A stretch of 18,494 nt of DNA from Planctomycetota bacterium (GTDB taxonomy: Bacteria > Planctomycetota > UBA1135 > UBA2386): assembly GCA_020425885.1 (NCBI GenBank), contig JAGQRA010000963.1:1-18494 (forward strand), written 5' to 3'. Position numbers and translations under genes: made by a program. Shown piece by piece: positions 1-8,600 of this stretch. The notes below the pieces were generated by a model. The model was not told the origin of the DNA, searched no databases, and worked only from the letters and a program-made list of their open reading frames with translations. Every line of letters begins with the position of its first letter. Positions within the stretch are counted from its first letter, which is position 1.

Positions 1-594
1 AACACCCCTTCCCAGGCTCCAGCGCGACGCAGGCTTGTCGCGGTGATCGGCGACGCAAACGTGCCACCAGGGTCCCAGAAGGCCCTGTTGGCCGAGGATG
101 TAGGCCGGCTACTCGTCGATGCAGGCTTCCGCGTGCTCACTGGCGGACTCGGCGGCGTGATGGAGACGGCGTGCCGTGGTGCGCGTTCGTCGTCGCGCTA
201 CCAGTCCGGCGACACGGTCGCCGTGCTGCCCGGTCACGATCCTGGCGAGGCGAACGAGTTCGTCGACGTCGTGATCCCGTCGGGACTCGACCATGTCCGC
301 AACTCGATCGTCGCGCACGCCGACGCGGTGATCGCGATCGGCGGCGGGGCCGGCACGATGTCCGAGATCTGCCTCGCCTGGATCTACAAGCGGCTCATCG
401 TCGCGCTGCGCGTGGAGGGTTGGAGCGGCAGGATCGCGGACCAGCGGGTCGACGAGCGCGTGCGGTATCCCAACGAGCCTGATGACCGTGTGATCGGGGC
501 GACGTCCGCTTCAGACGCGGTGCGCACGGTCGTCGACTGCGTCGGGCACTTCACGAGGCAGCACGGCACGATTCGTCGGCGCGACACCCCGTGA
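1..594 (+). CDS. LOG/SLOG-family (TIGR00725-like) nucleotide-binding protein, 5' end missing
   Basis: The frame is open from base 1, and the first GTG at 43 lies inside the first beta strand (RRLVAVIGDAN), so the true start is probably upstream of the window. What is visible is a Rossmann-like SLOG fold: the strand with VIGDAN near the start, LTGGLGGVMETACRGA (the glycine-rich phosphate-binding turn after strand 2), a VAVLPG strand, and the late signature AIGGGAGTMSEI at about 334-369. This matches the TIGR00725 branch of LOG-like proteins. Classical LOG enzymes release cytokinin bases from nucleotides with a PGGxGTxxE motif. Here the motif is GGGAGTMSE, so glycine-rich nucleotide binding is expected, but the substrate is unknown. 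The gene ends 207 bases before the likely methyltransferase start, with no sign of coupling. The family call is fairly sure; the biological role is not. Confidence 0.8.
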   Translation, partial: NTPSQAPARRRLVAVIGDANVPPGSQKALLAEDVGRLLVDAGFRVLTGGLGGVMETACRGARSSSRYQSGDTVAVLPGHDPGEANEFVDVVIPSGLDHVRNSIVAHADAVIAIGGGAGTMSEICLAWIYKRLIVALRVEGWSGRIADQRVDERVRYPNEPDDRVIGATSASDAVRTVVDCVGHFTRQHGTIRRRDTP

Positions 595-801
595 TCCCGG
601 CACCTGCCGCAGGGCTTCCGAGTAGGGCGACGAGACCGAGCGATGGGTCGCCGAATCACGACGCGCCATGCGCGTGACGTTGAGTCAGTGTCTGGCTACA
701 GGGATCCAGCGCAACTCCACGCGATCCGACGCGACCCCGTGCGAGCCTTCGCCGACCGCTCGGAATCGCGAGCGAAGTGCCTATGCTGTCTTGCGCAGAA
801 C
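595..801. other. Gap between LOG-like gene and methyltransferase; weak promoter-like hexamer only
   Basis: The methyltransferase frame is open back to an ATG at 643, but residues encoded by 643-801 are Arg-rich and match no methyltransferase motif, so I treat this as non-coding leader. A TATGCT hexamer at 782-787 sits 14 bases before the preferred start ATG at 802. It would make a nearly leaderless transcript, but no convincing -35 box is present at the right distance. I see no terminator hairpin for the upstream gene. Confidence 0.35.
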
Positions 802-1773
802 ATGCAAACGGTACGGCGTGCGACACCCGACATCGCGATCATCAAGCAGGACTGCCGAGCTTGGATGCGTGCGCAGCCAGCCGGCGTCGTCGACTGCGTC
901 GTCACGTCCCCGCCCTACAACCTGGGCATCAAGTATCGATCGTACGAAGACAAGAAGTCGCGCGAACAATACCTCGCTTGGTTGGGCGGCGTGTTCGATG
1001 ACCTTCATCGAGTGCTCCGACCGGACGGTCACTTCTTCCTGAATGTCGGCTACAGCAACACGGACCCGTGGGTGGACGTCGACGTCCTGCTGGTCGCGCG
1101 CAAGCGGTTCGTGCTGCAGAACCGGATCTGCTGGGTGAAGAGTGTCTCGATCGACGCCGAGACGTTCGGCCACTTCAAGCCGATCAGCTCGGGGCGCTTC
1201 GTGACCCCGACGCACGAGATGGTCTTCCACCTGACCAAGACGGGGGCCGTTCCGATCGACCGCTCGGCGGTGGGCGTTCCCTACAAGTGGAAGTCGAACC
1301 TCGACAAGCGCAGTCGTATGCGCGGCCGCCTCGCCAAGAAGTTCGGCTACGTGAGCTGGCTCGACTTCGAGGTTCGCGCGACCGATCACGAGCGCGAGCA
1401 ACTTGATCGCGAACTGGATGCGCGCGTGAAGAAGCTCGGCGTTGTGAAGGACCGTCGCTGCCGAGGAAACTCCTGGTTCTTGCCCTACGACACGATCCGC
1501 GACCGTGACTCGGACCGCGGTTCTCATCCAGCCACATACCCCGTGGCTCTGCCCGAGATGTGCATCCGGTTGGCGGGTTGCCCTGCCGGCTCACTGGTCT
1601 TCGACCCGTTCGTGGGCAGCGGCACGACGATGATCGCGGCGCATTCTGCTGGCATGCGGGGTGTCGGAACCGACATCGACCCGCGCTACGTCGCACACGC
1701 CTTGAAGCGGCTGCAGCAGGCGGCGAGCGCGAACGTGAGCGCGGGTGGAGTTCGCCGTCGGGCGGTCCAGTAA
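802..1773 (+). CDS. Site-specific DNA methyltransferase, beta-class N4-cytosine/N6-adenine type
   Basis: It should transfer a methyl group from S-adenosylmethionine to an exocyclic amino group in DNA. From ATG 802 the protein has 323 residues. The catalytic motif IV TSPPYN is at residues 35-40, and the SAM-binding motif I FDPFVGSGTT is at 267-276, followed by an acidic strand end (GVGTDID). Catalytic motif first and SAM motif late is the permuted beta-class order of the N6_N4_Mtase family. The Ser in TSPPY is common in N4-cytosine enzymes but does not settle the base. The middle (about residues 110-230) is long, Lys/Arg-rich and probably holds the target-recognition region. I chose ATG 802 because the protein then begins just before the first conserved strand; ATG 643 would add 53 unexplained residues. 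No good ribosome binding site precedes either start. A small HNH nuclease gene follows after 19 bases. Confidence 0.88.
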   Translation: MQTVRRATPDIAIIKQDCRAWMRAQPAGVVDCVVTSPPYNLGIKYRSYEDKKSREQYLAWLGGVFDDLHRVLRPDGHFFLNVGYSNTDPWVDVDVLLVARKRFVLQNRICWVKSVSIDAETFGHFKPISSGRFVTPTHEMVFHLTKTGAVPIDRSAVGVPYKWKSNLDKRSRMRGRLAKKFGYVSWLDFEVRATDHEREQLDRELDARVKKLGVVKDRRCRGNSWFLPYDTIRDRDSDRGSHPATYPVALPEMCIRLAGCPAGSLVFDPFVGSGTTMIAAHSAGMRGVGTDIDPRYVAHALKRLQQAASANVSAGGVRRRAVQ

Positions 1774-1792
1774 ACTCTGAGAAGGGGCGGAC

Positions 1793-2065
1793 ATGCGCCA
1801 CCACGTCGCTCCCGAGGAACAGGAAATGCAGAACAAGCGCCACAAGGACCGCGGCGAGCCGGTCCCGTCATACCTCAAGAAAGATGGGTACCTCTACGTG
1901 ATGCTGACCGACAAAGACGGGCGGCAGCATGAACGCGCCGTCCACATCCTGGTTGCCGAGACGTTTCTTGGTCCCGCTCCGTCGCCAGCACATAGGGTCG
2001 TTCACAAGAACGGCAATCTGACCGACAACGCCGCGACCAACTTGGAGTGGCGCGTGCCTGAGTGA
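1793..2065 (+). CDS. Small HNH endonuclease
   Basis: This 90-residue protein carries a compact HNH (beta-beta-alpha metal) core. AVHILVAETF at residues 49-58 leads to HKNGN at 71-75, with H71 as the predicted general base, then DN at 78-79 and NLEW at 83-86. The layout is that of phage and intron HNH nucleases, where a short N-terminal strand region (DGYLYVMLTDKDG here) precedes the core. It stops four residues after NLEW, whereas relatives usually continue with a helix carrying an EN motif, so it is minimal or clipped at the C-terminus. Two starts are plausible. ATG 1793 has GAAGGGG at 1781-1787; ATG 1826 has GAGGA at 1814-1818 with 7-base spacing and would remove 11 residues. It lies 19 bases after the methyltransferase and on the same strand, so the two may be co-transcribed. 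Confidence 0.78.
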   Translation: MRHHVAPEEQEMQNKRHKDRGEPVPSYLKKDGYLYVMLTDKDGRQHERAVHILVAETFLGPAPSPAHRVVHKNGNLTDNAATNLEWRVPE

Positions 2066-2242
2066 TCGACGGGTCGCCGCGCGTGTGACCGCGACGTGTC
2101 AGGCGACTGCGAGGCTATCCATGTCGCGTGTTCTCGCTGGCTGTAGCCCCGCGTTCGCCGGCTGCGAGGGCCGTGGTTTCTCCGCGCTGAGGGCACAACT
2201 GCGGAGCCGCGCCGCGACAGGAACGTGGAGTTCCGGTGACGC

Positions 2243-2256
2243 GCAACGTATGTTGC
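2243..2256. promoter_or_regulatory. Inverted repeat, possible operator of efflux module 1
   Basis: GCAAC, four bases, GTTGC is a perfect 5-4-5 inverted repeat overlapping a possible TATGTT -10 box. It has the same 5-4-5 layout as the repeat in front of the ATPase gene (10122-10135), though with a different arm sequence. Placement about 70 bases before the first module-1 gene fits an operator, but an arm this short can occur by chance. Confidence 0.3.
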
Positions 2257-2271
2257 CATCGAACTCAAGCT

Positions 2272-2288
2272 GAGCGGCGTCGCCGCTC
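2272..2288 (+). repeat. GC-rich perfect hairpin in leader of module 1
   Basis: GAGCGGCG and CGCCGCTC flank a single T, giving a 7-bp stem with a 3-base loop. There is no T-run after it, so it is not a standard intrinsic terminator. It ends 38 bases before the preferred GTG at 2327 and could shape the leader transcript or slow transcription. Function unknown. Confidence 0.4.
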
Positions 2289-2326
2289 GATCCAGCTACC
2301 GCGTGGTGTCCCGTCTAGGAAGTCAG

Positions 2327-2782
2327 GTGTCGCGTCAGGTCCGCCAGATCTCGATCTGGGCGGTTCTGCTCGTGATCTGCCTGGGCCTTCCGCGCTTCCT
2401 GGTGGTCTGCAACGGGCCGCACTGCCATGGCAGCGTCGAGTTCGTGCATGCCTCGGGATCCTGCTGCAAGGATCACCACGAGCTGCGGAGCAATTGCGGC
2501 ACACACGACCACGATCACGGTGACGAGGGCGACTGTGGCGAGGGTGAGTCTGCCGAACCCGGTCGACACAACTGCACCGACGTCGCGTTCTCCATCGCCG
2601 AAGGCCCGCTTCCCGAACGCATCACGTTCGAGTTCCACGACGGCCCGGCAGTTGACGTTGTCGATTCGTGGATCGCTTACTCGCCGAGTCCGCAGCCTGC
2701 GCCAGTGTTGCCGCCGGCAACGGGTCCGCCCAGGACGGACCAGCGAACCGAGCTGCTGGCTACGACCCTTCTGCTGATCTGA
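2327..2782 (+). CDS. His/Cys-rich membrane-anchored protein of metal-efflux operon, unknown function
   Basis: I do not recognise a named family. The protein (151 residues from GTG 2327) has an N-terminal hydrophobic segment at about residues 10-28 (WAVLLVICLGLPRFLVVC), either a signal anchor or an uncleaved signal peptide. Residues 28-90 are crowded with metal ligands: CNGPHCH, SCCKDHH, a run of HDHDH near 60-64, and HNC near the end of the stretch. The remainder is a short beta-like segment, then a Pro-rich tail ending in a hydrophobic LLATTLLLI. The first gene of CzcCBA-type clusters is sometimes a small His/Cys-rich protein of this kind. I infer metal capture or buffering in the periplasm. 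GTG 2327 is preferred over GTG 2303 because AGGA (2317-2320) sits 6 bases before it. A hairpin follows the stop, and the channel gene starts 120 bases on. Confidence 0.65.
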   Translation: MSRQVRQISIWAVLLVICLGLPRFLVVCNGPHCHGSVEFVHASGSCCKDHHELRSNCGTHDHDHGDEGDCGEGESAEPGRHNCTDVAFSIAEGPLPERITFEFHDGPAVDVVDSWIAYSPSPQPAPVLPPATGPPRTDQRTELLATTLLLI

Positions 2783-2797
2783 GTCGACGCGCGCCGT

Positions 2798-2814
2798 CCG
2801 AGCCACTGGCTCGG
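2798..2814 (+). terminator. Perfect 7-bp hairpin after the His/Cys-rich gene, possible attenuator
   Basis: CCGAGCC, three bases (ACT), GGCTCGG forms a perfect stem 16 bases after the stop codon at 2782, extendable by one G-T wobble. No T-run follows, so full termination is doubtful. It could cause partial termination or set the ratio between the small protein and the pump genes downstream. Confidence 0.4.
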
Positions 2815-2902
2815 GATTCGGGGCCTTCTGGCCTCGCTGTGCCGCGTTGCGCGAGTGACGCGGCGTCCCGTTCGCGCGCCAACGTCACGTCCGTCGACTC
2901 TC

Positions 2903-4264
2903 ATGCATCCGATCCGTTGGGCGGCCTTGTCCGCCTTCGTTGCGACAGGTTGCCAGACCTACACGCCTGCTCCTGTCGACCTCCAAGCCCATGCGCGGTT
3001 GTTCGCCGAGCGCATTCCCGACGCCGCGCTCGTGCGAGCGTTCGCCGAGTCGCTCCGCCAGCACGACCCGGCCATCCACGGGTTCGACGTCGCGGATGGG
3101 CTGTCTCTCGACGAGGCGCGTTATGTCGCCTTGCTCTTCAACCCGTCGCTGAAGGTCGTCCGAGCACAGGCAGCCGTCGCTCAGGCCGCGGCGGAGTTGG
3201 CGGGCCTTTGGCAGGACCCGCAGCTCAGCGGCTCGTTCTTCTACGTGCTGGAGAACGTGTGGCAGCACAATTGGTTCGCCGGAGCCTACGTCGGGCAAAC
3301 ATTGCCGATCACGGGCCTCCCCGGCTTGGAGAAGGCGCTCGCTGAATCGCAGCATGCCCAGGCACTGATCGACGCACGCCGGTCCGAAGCCACTGTGTTG
3401 AACAGCCTGGATGTTGCCTGGGTGAAGCTCTCCGCCGCGCGGCTTCGCGTCGACCTGCTGACGGCGCTGGTTCAGCGGCTCGCGGACCTCGAACAGATCG
3501 CGTCGAGGCTGGCTGCCTCCCAAGCCCTCAATCAGCTCGAAGCGCGTGCCTTCACATTGGCGCGGGTTCGCCACCAAGCTGACCTTGTCGCTGCCCGCGG
3601 GGAATCGCAGGGGGCAGAGTTGCGCCTGCGCGAGTTGCTCGGGATGCCTCCTGGGCTGGAGCTGCGCCTCGAACCCCATCTGTCCACAACCGAGCGCGTG
3701 TCCGGTTCGGAGCAGCTTGCGAAGCTGAACCAGAGCCCTCTCGTCGAGCTGGCGAAGCGCGAGCACGATGTCGCCGAACGCGGGCTGCAACTCGCCATCC
3801 GCAAGCAGTGGCCGGAACTGTGGATTCAGCCCGGGTGGCAGGAGGAAGACGCGCAGCCGCGCCCCGCTTTCGGCTTCTCGCTGCCGATCCCGCTGTGGAA
3901 CGCCAATGCGCAGGAGATCGCCGAGAAGCGAGCGGCGCGGAACGCAGCCGCCGAACGACTGAAGGAGCGGCTCGAGGCCGCTACGCACGCGCTCGCGCAG
4001 GCGGACACGAAGCGCCGCGCCGCGGTCGAGCAACGACGCATTCTCGACGCCGAGTTGCTGCCACTCACCGAACGCCAACTCGCGGACGCCAAGCGCCTCG
4101 CCGAACTCGGCCAGCTCGACACCCTCTTGATCCTGGATGCCGTGACGCGCGCCTACGAGGCGCAACTCGCCGCGGTCGCATCCGCCGTGACCGAGGCGGA
4201 AGCCACGGTCGAACTCAACTCACTCTATTGGCCGTCGCTTGCCGCCCCCGCGAAGGAGGAATGA
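2903..4264 (+). CDS. Outer-membrane efflux channel lipoprotein, TolC/CzcC/CusC family
   Basis: This is the outer-membrane duct of the tripartite pump. The 453-residue protein from ATG 2903 begins with a lipoprotein signal, MHPIRWAALSAFVATGC, with the lipidated Cys at residue 17; this decides the start. The two TolC-type repeats are visible. Repeat one runs from SLDEARYVALLFNPSL through the long helices, with VGQTLPITG marking its beta strand. Repeat two contains PELWIQPGWQE and the typical GFSLPIPLWNANAQEIAE before the last helical hairpin. Length is normal for the family. It lies directly before the adaptor gene, whose ATG follows the stop by three bases, and AGGAGG near the end of this gene serves as that gene's ribosome binding site. 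No strong ribosome binding site is seen before 2903. The family assignment is secure; the substrate is inferred from the partner pump. Confidence 0.9.
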   Translation: MHPIRWAALSAFVATGCQTYTPAPVDLQAHARLFAERIPDAALVRAFAESLRQHDPAIHGFDVADGLSLDEARYVALLFNPSLKVVRAQAAVAQAAAELAGLWQDPQLSGSFFYVLENVWQHNWFAGAYVGQTLPITGLPGLEKALAESQHAQALIDARRSEATVLNSLDVAWVKLSAARLRVDLLTALVQRLADLEQIASRLAASQALNQLEARAFTLARVRHQADLVAARGESQGAELRLRELLGMPPGLELRLEPHLSTTERVSGSEQLAKLNQSPLVELAKREHDVAERGLQLAIRKQWPELWIQPGWQEEDAQPRPAFGFSLPIPLWNANAQEIAEKRAARNAAAERLKERLEAATHALAQADTKRRAAVEQRRILDAELLPLTERQLADAKRLAELGQLDTLLILDAVTRAYEAQLAAVASAVTEAEATVELNSLYWPSLAAPAKEE

Positions 4265-4267
4265 CCC

Positions 4268-5671
4268 ATGCCTGCACGTCTTCGTCTCGTTCTCGTCGTC
4301 TCCCTGCTTGCGGCGGCATGCTCGAAGAAGCAGGAGTCACAACCTGCTCCTGACGAGGCACCTGCTCCGACCAACCGGATCGCGGTGCCCGAGACCGTTC
4401 GCAAGAACCTCGGCATCGACTTCGTGAAGGTCGAGCGTCGTCGGGTGGCGCAGACCCTGCGCTTCTCCGGTCATTTCGAGCTGCTGACGACCGCGCGTCA
4501 CGAGCTGCGCACGCCGGTGCAGGGGCGCGTCACGCTGTTGGTGAAGCCGCTGCAGTCGGTGAAGGCCGGCGACCCCATCTACCGCGTCGACTCTCCGGAC
4601 TGGCGACAGGCGCAGCGGGAGATCGGCGAGATCGCGACGCAGATCCGCGTCGACGAAGCGCGACTGGCCGCGATGCAGCCGCTGGTCGCTGCACACCGCG
4701 AGCACGAGCAGAGTCTGCGCGAGGCCGTGTCGGTTCTCGAAGCGCGCCAGAAGAACGTCGAGGAGACGCAGTCCAGCGTCGGCGGGCAGGCACGCGAACT
4801 GTCGGAGGCGCGGGCGCAGCTCGCTCAGGTGCGTGCCGATCTCGCCGAGGCTCGCGAGAAGGGAGCGTCGACCGATGCCACGCTGGCCGAAGTCCAGGCG
4901 CAGCTCATCGCTGGTCGAGACAGGTTCCGCTTAGCGCTCGAAGCGGCGGCGGCGGTGACCGGCACGACCGTCGAGCAACTGCTCGGCGATGCCCAGGGTG
5001 CTACCAGCAAGTTGCCGTACTGGCGGGTGCTGTCGGCGATCGAAGTTCGCGCGAGTGCGGGCGGAGTCGTCGACCAGTTGCAAGTCGCTTCGGGCTCCTG
5101 GCTGGAAACAGGCCAACTGGTTGTCACGGTCAGCGATCTCGGTCAGGTTCGGTTCCGGGCGCGCGGCCTGCAGAGTGACCTACGGCAGCTTCGCAGCGGC
5201 TTGTCGGCGCAAGCGGTGCCGGCACTCAGCACCAGCGCCGCGGAGGAACGTGTTCCCGGAGCCCTGCTGCTCGGTTCGGACGCGGATCCCTCGCAGCGGA
5301 CTCTCGACCTGTTCCTCGAACCGACCGCCGTGCCGGCGTGGGCGCGCCCCGGTGTCGCCGGCTTCCTGGAGATCGAGACGGCCGGCACCGCGGAGCCCGT
5401 GCTGGCGATCCCACTCGCCGCGACGTTGCAGGATGGCCTCGAACGGGTGCTGTTTCGACGCGATCCGGCTGACGCGGACAAGGTAATCCGCTTGGAGGCG
5501 GACCTCGGCCTCGATGACGGTCGGTGGGTCGAGATCAAGAGCGGCCTGCGCGACGGCGACGAGGTCGTCCTCGCCGGTGCCTACGAGCTGATGCTGGCCA
5601 GCTCGGGCTCGGCGGCGAAGGGCGGGCACTTCCACTCCGACGGGACGTTCCACGCCGGGGAGCACAAGTAG
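4268..5671 (+). CDS. Efflux RND periplasmic adaptor lipoprotein, CusB/CzcB (HlyD) family
   Basis: The adaptor links the inner-membrane RND pump to the outer-membrane channel. Its 467 residues start with a lipoprotein signal ending LLAAAC, lipidated Cys at 18, so it is anchored to a membrane rather than soluble. The biotinyl-lipoyl half-motif is near residues 78-110 (ELRTPVQGRVTLLVKPLQSVKAGDPIYRVDSP), followed by a long Glu/Ala/Arg-rich coiled coil to about residue 240. The second lipoyl half comes at about 260-290 (EVRASAGGVVDQL), then the beta-barrel and membrane-proximal domains. The tail is His-rich (GGHFHSDGTFHAGEHK), suggesting it can bind metal itself. The ribosome binding site AGGAGG (4254-4259) is near ideal. 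The RND gene begins two bases after the stop. The coiled coil is long compared with CusB, nearer other HlyD adaptors. Confidence 0.92.
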   Translation: MPARLRLVLVVSLLAAACSKKQESQPAPDEAPAPTNRIAVPETVRKNLGIDFVKVERRRVAQTLRFSGHFELLTTARHELRTPVQGRVTLLVKPLQSVKAGDPIYRVDSPDWRQAQREIGEIATQIRVDEARLAAMQPLVAAHREHEQSLREAVSVLEARQKNVEETQSSVGGQARELSEARAQLAQVRADLAEAREKGASTDATLAEVQAQLIAGRDRFRLALEAAAAVTGTTVEQLLGDAQGATSKLPYWRVLSAIEVRASAGGVVDQLQVASGSWLETGQLVVTVSDLGQVRFRARGLQSDLRQLRSGLSAQAVPALSTSAAEERVPGALLLGSDADPSQRTLDLFLEPTAVPAWARPGVAGFLEIETAGTAEPVLAIPLAATLQDGLERVLFRRDPADADKVIRLEADLGLDDGRWVEIKSGLRDGDEVVLAGAYELMLASSGSAAKGGHFHSDGTFHAGEHK

Positions 5672-5672
5672 C

Positions 5673-8600
5673 ATGTTCCGCAAGCTCATCTCCTTCTCGC
5701 TACGGCAGCCGTGGATCGTGCTGCTGATGGCTGTCGGGCTGCTGGCCTTCGCGGGCTACCAAGTGCCGCGCATGCCGGTGGACGTGTTCCCCGAGCTGAA
5801 TGCGCCGACCGTCGTCGTGCTCACAGAGGCCGCAGGCTTCGCCGCCGACGAAGTCGAACAGAACGTCACGTTCCCGATCGAGAGTTCGGTCAACGGTCTG
5901 CCCGGAATCCGTCGTGTTCGCAGCGCGAGCGCCATCGGGCTGTCCTTGGTGTGGGTCGAGTTCGAGTGGGGAGAAGACATCTACCGCGCCCGCACTCTGG
6001 TCGCGGAGAAGCTCAACGCGGCCCGCGCCAACCTGCCGCCGAATGCGCATGCGGAGATCACGCCGATCACCTCGATCACCGGCGAGATCATGTTGCTGTC
6101 GCTGTCCTCGCCGGACGGCAGCCAGTCGCCGATGACGGTTCGCGCGTATGCCGAGTTCGAGCTGCGCAATCAACTGCTCTCGGTTCCGGGCGTGGCCCAG
6201 GTCGTCGCCATCGGCGGTGACTTGCCCGAGTACCAGATCAACGTCCGACACGATCAGCTCCAGCTCTACGACCTGACCATGCAAGAGGTCGTCGAAGCCG
6301 CGCGGACCGCGCACAGCACGGCAGGAGCCGGCTATCTGCCGAACGTCGACGGGCTCGAACTGCCGGTGCGCCAGACGGGGCGCGTGCGGTCGGAGGCGGA
6401 CATCGCCGGCACCATCGTGCGCTACAAGGATGGGCACCCGGTCACGATCGGTCAGGTCGCCGACGTCGTGCTCGGCGCGACGCCGAAGCGCGGCACGGCC
6501 ACCGAGGGCGGCAAGGCCGCGGTCGTGTTGTCCGTGCAGAAGTCGCCCGGCACGAACACGCTCAACCTGACCGACGCCATCGACCGGAAGCTCGACCAAG
6601 TCGAGAAGGCGATGCCCGCGGGCGTGGTGCTGAACCGCCACGTCATGCGCCAGTCGGACTTCATCACGCTGTCGGTCCACAACCTGATCGCGGTGCTGCG
6701 CGACGCGGCGATCTTCGTCGTCATCATCCTGATCCTGTTCTTGCTCGACGTTCGCACGACGCTCATCACGCTGACGGCTCTACCGCTCAGCTTGGCCGTC
6801 GCCTTCCTCGTGCTCTGGGCGTTGGGCCTCTCGATCAACGTCATGACGCTCGGCGGCCTCGCGGTGGCGATCGGCGAACTGGTCGACGATGCGATCATCG
6901 ATGTCGAGAACGTCTTCCGCCGTCTGCACGAGAATGCGGCGCGATTGGAGGCGGAGCGCAAGCCGGTGCTCCGGGTCATCTGGGATGCGAGCAACGAGAT
7001 CCGCAGCTCGGTCGTCTTCGCGACGGTCATCATCTGCATGGTGTTTGTGCCCCTGCTCTTCTTGCAGGGCATCGAAGGGCGCTTCTTCCGGCCGCTCGGC
7101 ATCGCCTACATCGTGTCGACGTTCGCATCGTTGATCGTCGCGCTGACGGTGACGCCGGCGCTCTGCCGGCTGGTCTTGGCAAAGGTCGGTTCGAAGGCGC
7201 ACGGAGAGGTCTTCCTCGTCCGGTGGCTGAAGCGGCGCTACGAGCCTTCGCTGCAGTGGGTGATGCGTCGCGGTCGCAGCGTGCTCGCGGTTTCGGCACT
7301 CGCCACCGTCGCGAGCCTCGCCCTCGGCAAGACTTACGGCACGAGCTTCTTGCCCGAGTTCAACGAGGGCACGTTCACCGTGTTCCTCATGGCTCCCCCC
7401 GGCACGTCGCTGGAGGAGAGCAACCGGCTGGCCATCGGGGTCGAGGCGCAACTCGGCAAGCTGCCCGGAGTGCGTTCCGTCGTGCGTCGAACGGGTCGTG
7501 CCGAGCGGGACGAGCACGCTGAGCCGGTCAGCAGTTCGGAGATCGAGGTCACCCTCGCCTCCGGGTTCAGCAAGCACGACGTTCGGCGATCCATCGACGG
7601 CGTCTTGGAGGGCGTGCCCGGCATCACGACTAGCATCGGCCAGCCCATCGAGCACCGGCTCTCGCACGTTCTCTCCGGCACACCGGCTGCGATTGCGATC
7701 GTCGTGCAAGGCGATGACTTGAGTTTGCTACGGACCCTCGCCAAGCAGATCGAGGGCGAACTCAAGTCGCTCCCAGGGACGCGCGACGTCGCTGCGAACC
7801 GCGAAGTGATGATTACGTCGCTGCCGGTGCGCTATCGACCCCGCGACCTCGCGGCTGCGGGCCTGAGTCCCGCCGCTGCGGCGGAGCAGGTCCAGGATGC
7901 CCTCCAGGGCGAGACCGTGGCGGAGGTCAACGAGGGCATCCGACGCTACGCGATCACGGTGCGTCTGCATCCCGACGAACGAGAGCGAGTCGACGACGTG
8001 AGCAAGCTGGTGTTGCGTGGCGTCGGCGGGGCCACGGTGCGACTGCGCGATGTGGCCGACATGGGGCGCGAGCGCACCTCGAACCTGATCGCGCGCGAGA
8101 ACGGCAAGCGCAAGGCCGTGATCTCGTGCAACGTCGCCGAGGGCTACAACCTGGGCCAGCTCGTCGAAGAAGTGAAGAAGCGGGTCGAACCGATCGTCAC
8201 CAAGGCAGGCTGCACGCTTGCTCTAGGTGGTCAGTTCGAAGCGCAACAGTCCGCGAGCCAGACGATCTTCGTGATGGGGGCGTTCGTCATCGTCGTGATG
8301 CTGCTCTTGGTCAACGCGGCGCTCGGCTCGATGCGGGCGGCGGTGCTAGTGATGGTCAACCTGCCGCTGTCGCTGATCGGCGGCATCGCTGCGATCTACC
8401 TCACCGAGTCGCCCAGCCTCTGGGGCAACACGCTCGCGCTGTTCGGCCTCGGCAGCGGTCGCTACGTCGCTCCCGTGATCTCGATCGCCAGCATGGTCGG
8501 CTTCATCACGCTGTTCGGCATCGCCGTGCGCAACGGCATCCTGCTCGTGCGGCACTACTTCGACCTGATGCACGAAGGCGTTCCGCTGGAGGAGGCCATT

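Larger units (their letters stand above)
2066..2326. other. Intergenic stretch upstream of the first efflux module
   Basis: About 260 bases without a gene I can support. It holds the inverted repeat at 2243-2256 and the GC-rich hairpin at 2272-2288, listed separately. A TATGTT hexamer (2249-2254) overlaps the first of these and could be a -10 box, but no matching -35 box is evident. The promoter of the first efflux module should lie here, because the preceding gene is of unrelated type. Confidence 0.4.

Noticed and set aside
781..1527. Minus-strand open frame of about 248 codons opposite the methyltransferase
   Set aside because: The plus strand holds methyltransferase motifs IV and I in correct family order; the antisense frame has none.
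1..2065. Prophage or transposon fragment at the left end
   Set aside because: An HNH and a methyltransferase gene are suggestive, but there is no integrase, transposase, terminal repeat or phage structural gene to support it.
2885..4165. Minus-strand open frame of about 426 codons opposite the first channel gene
   Set aside because: No recognisable motif, antisense composition, and it lies fully within a certain TolC-family gene.
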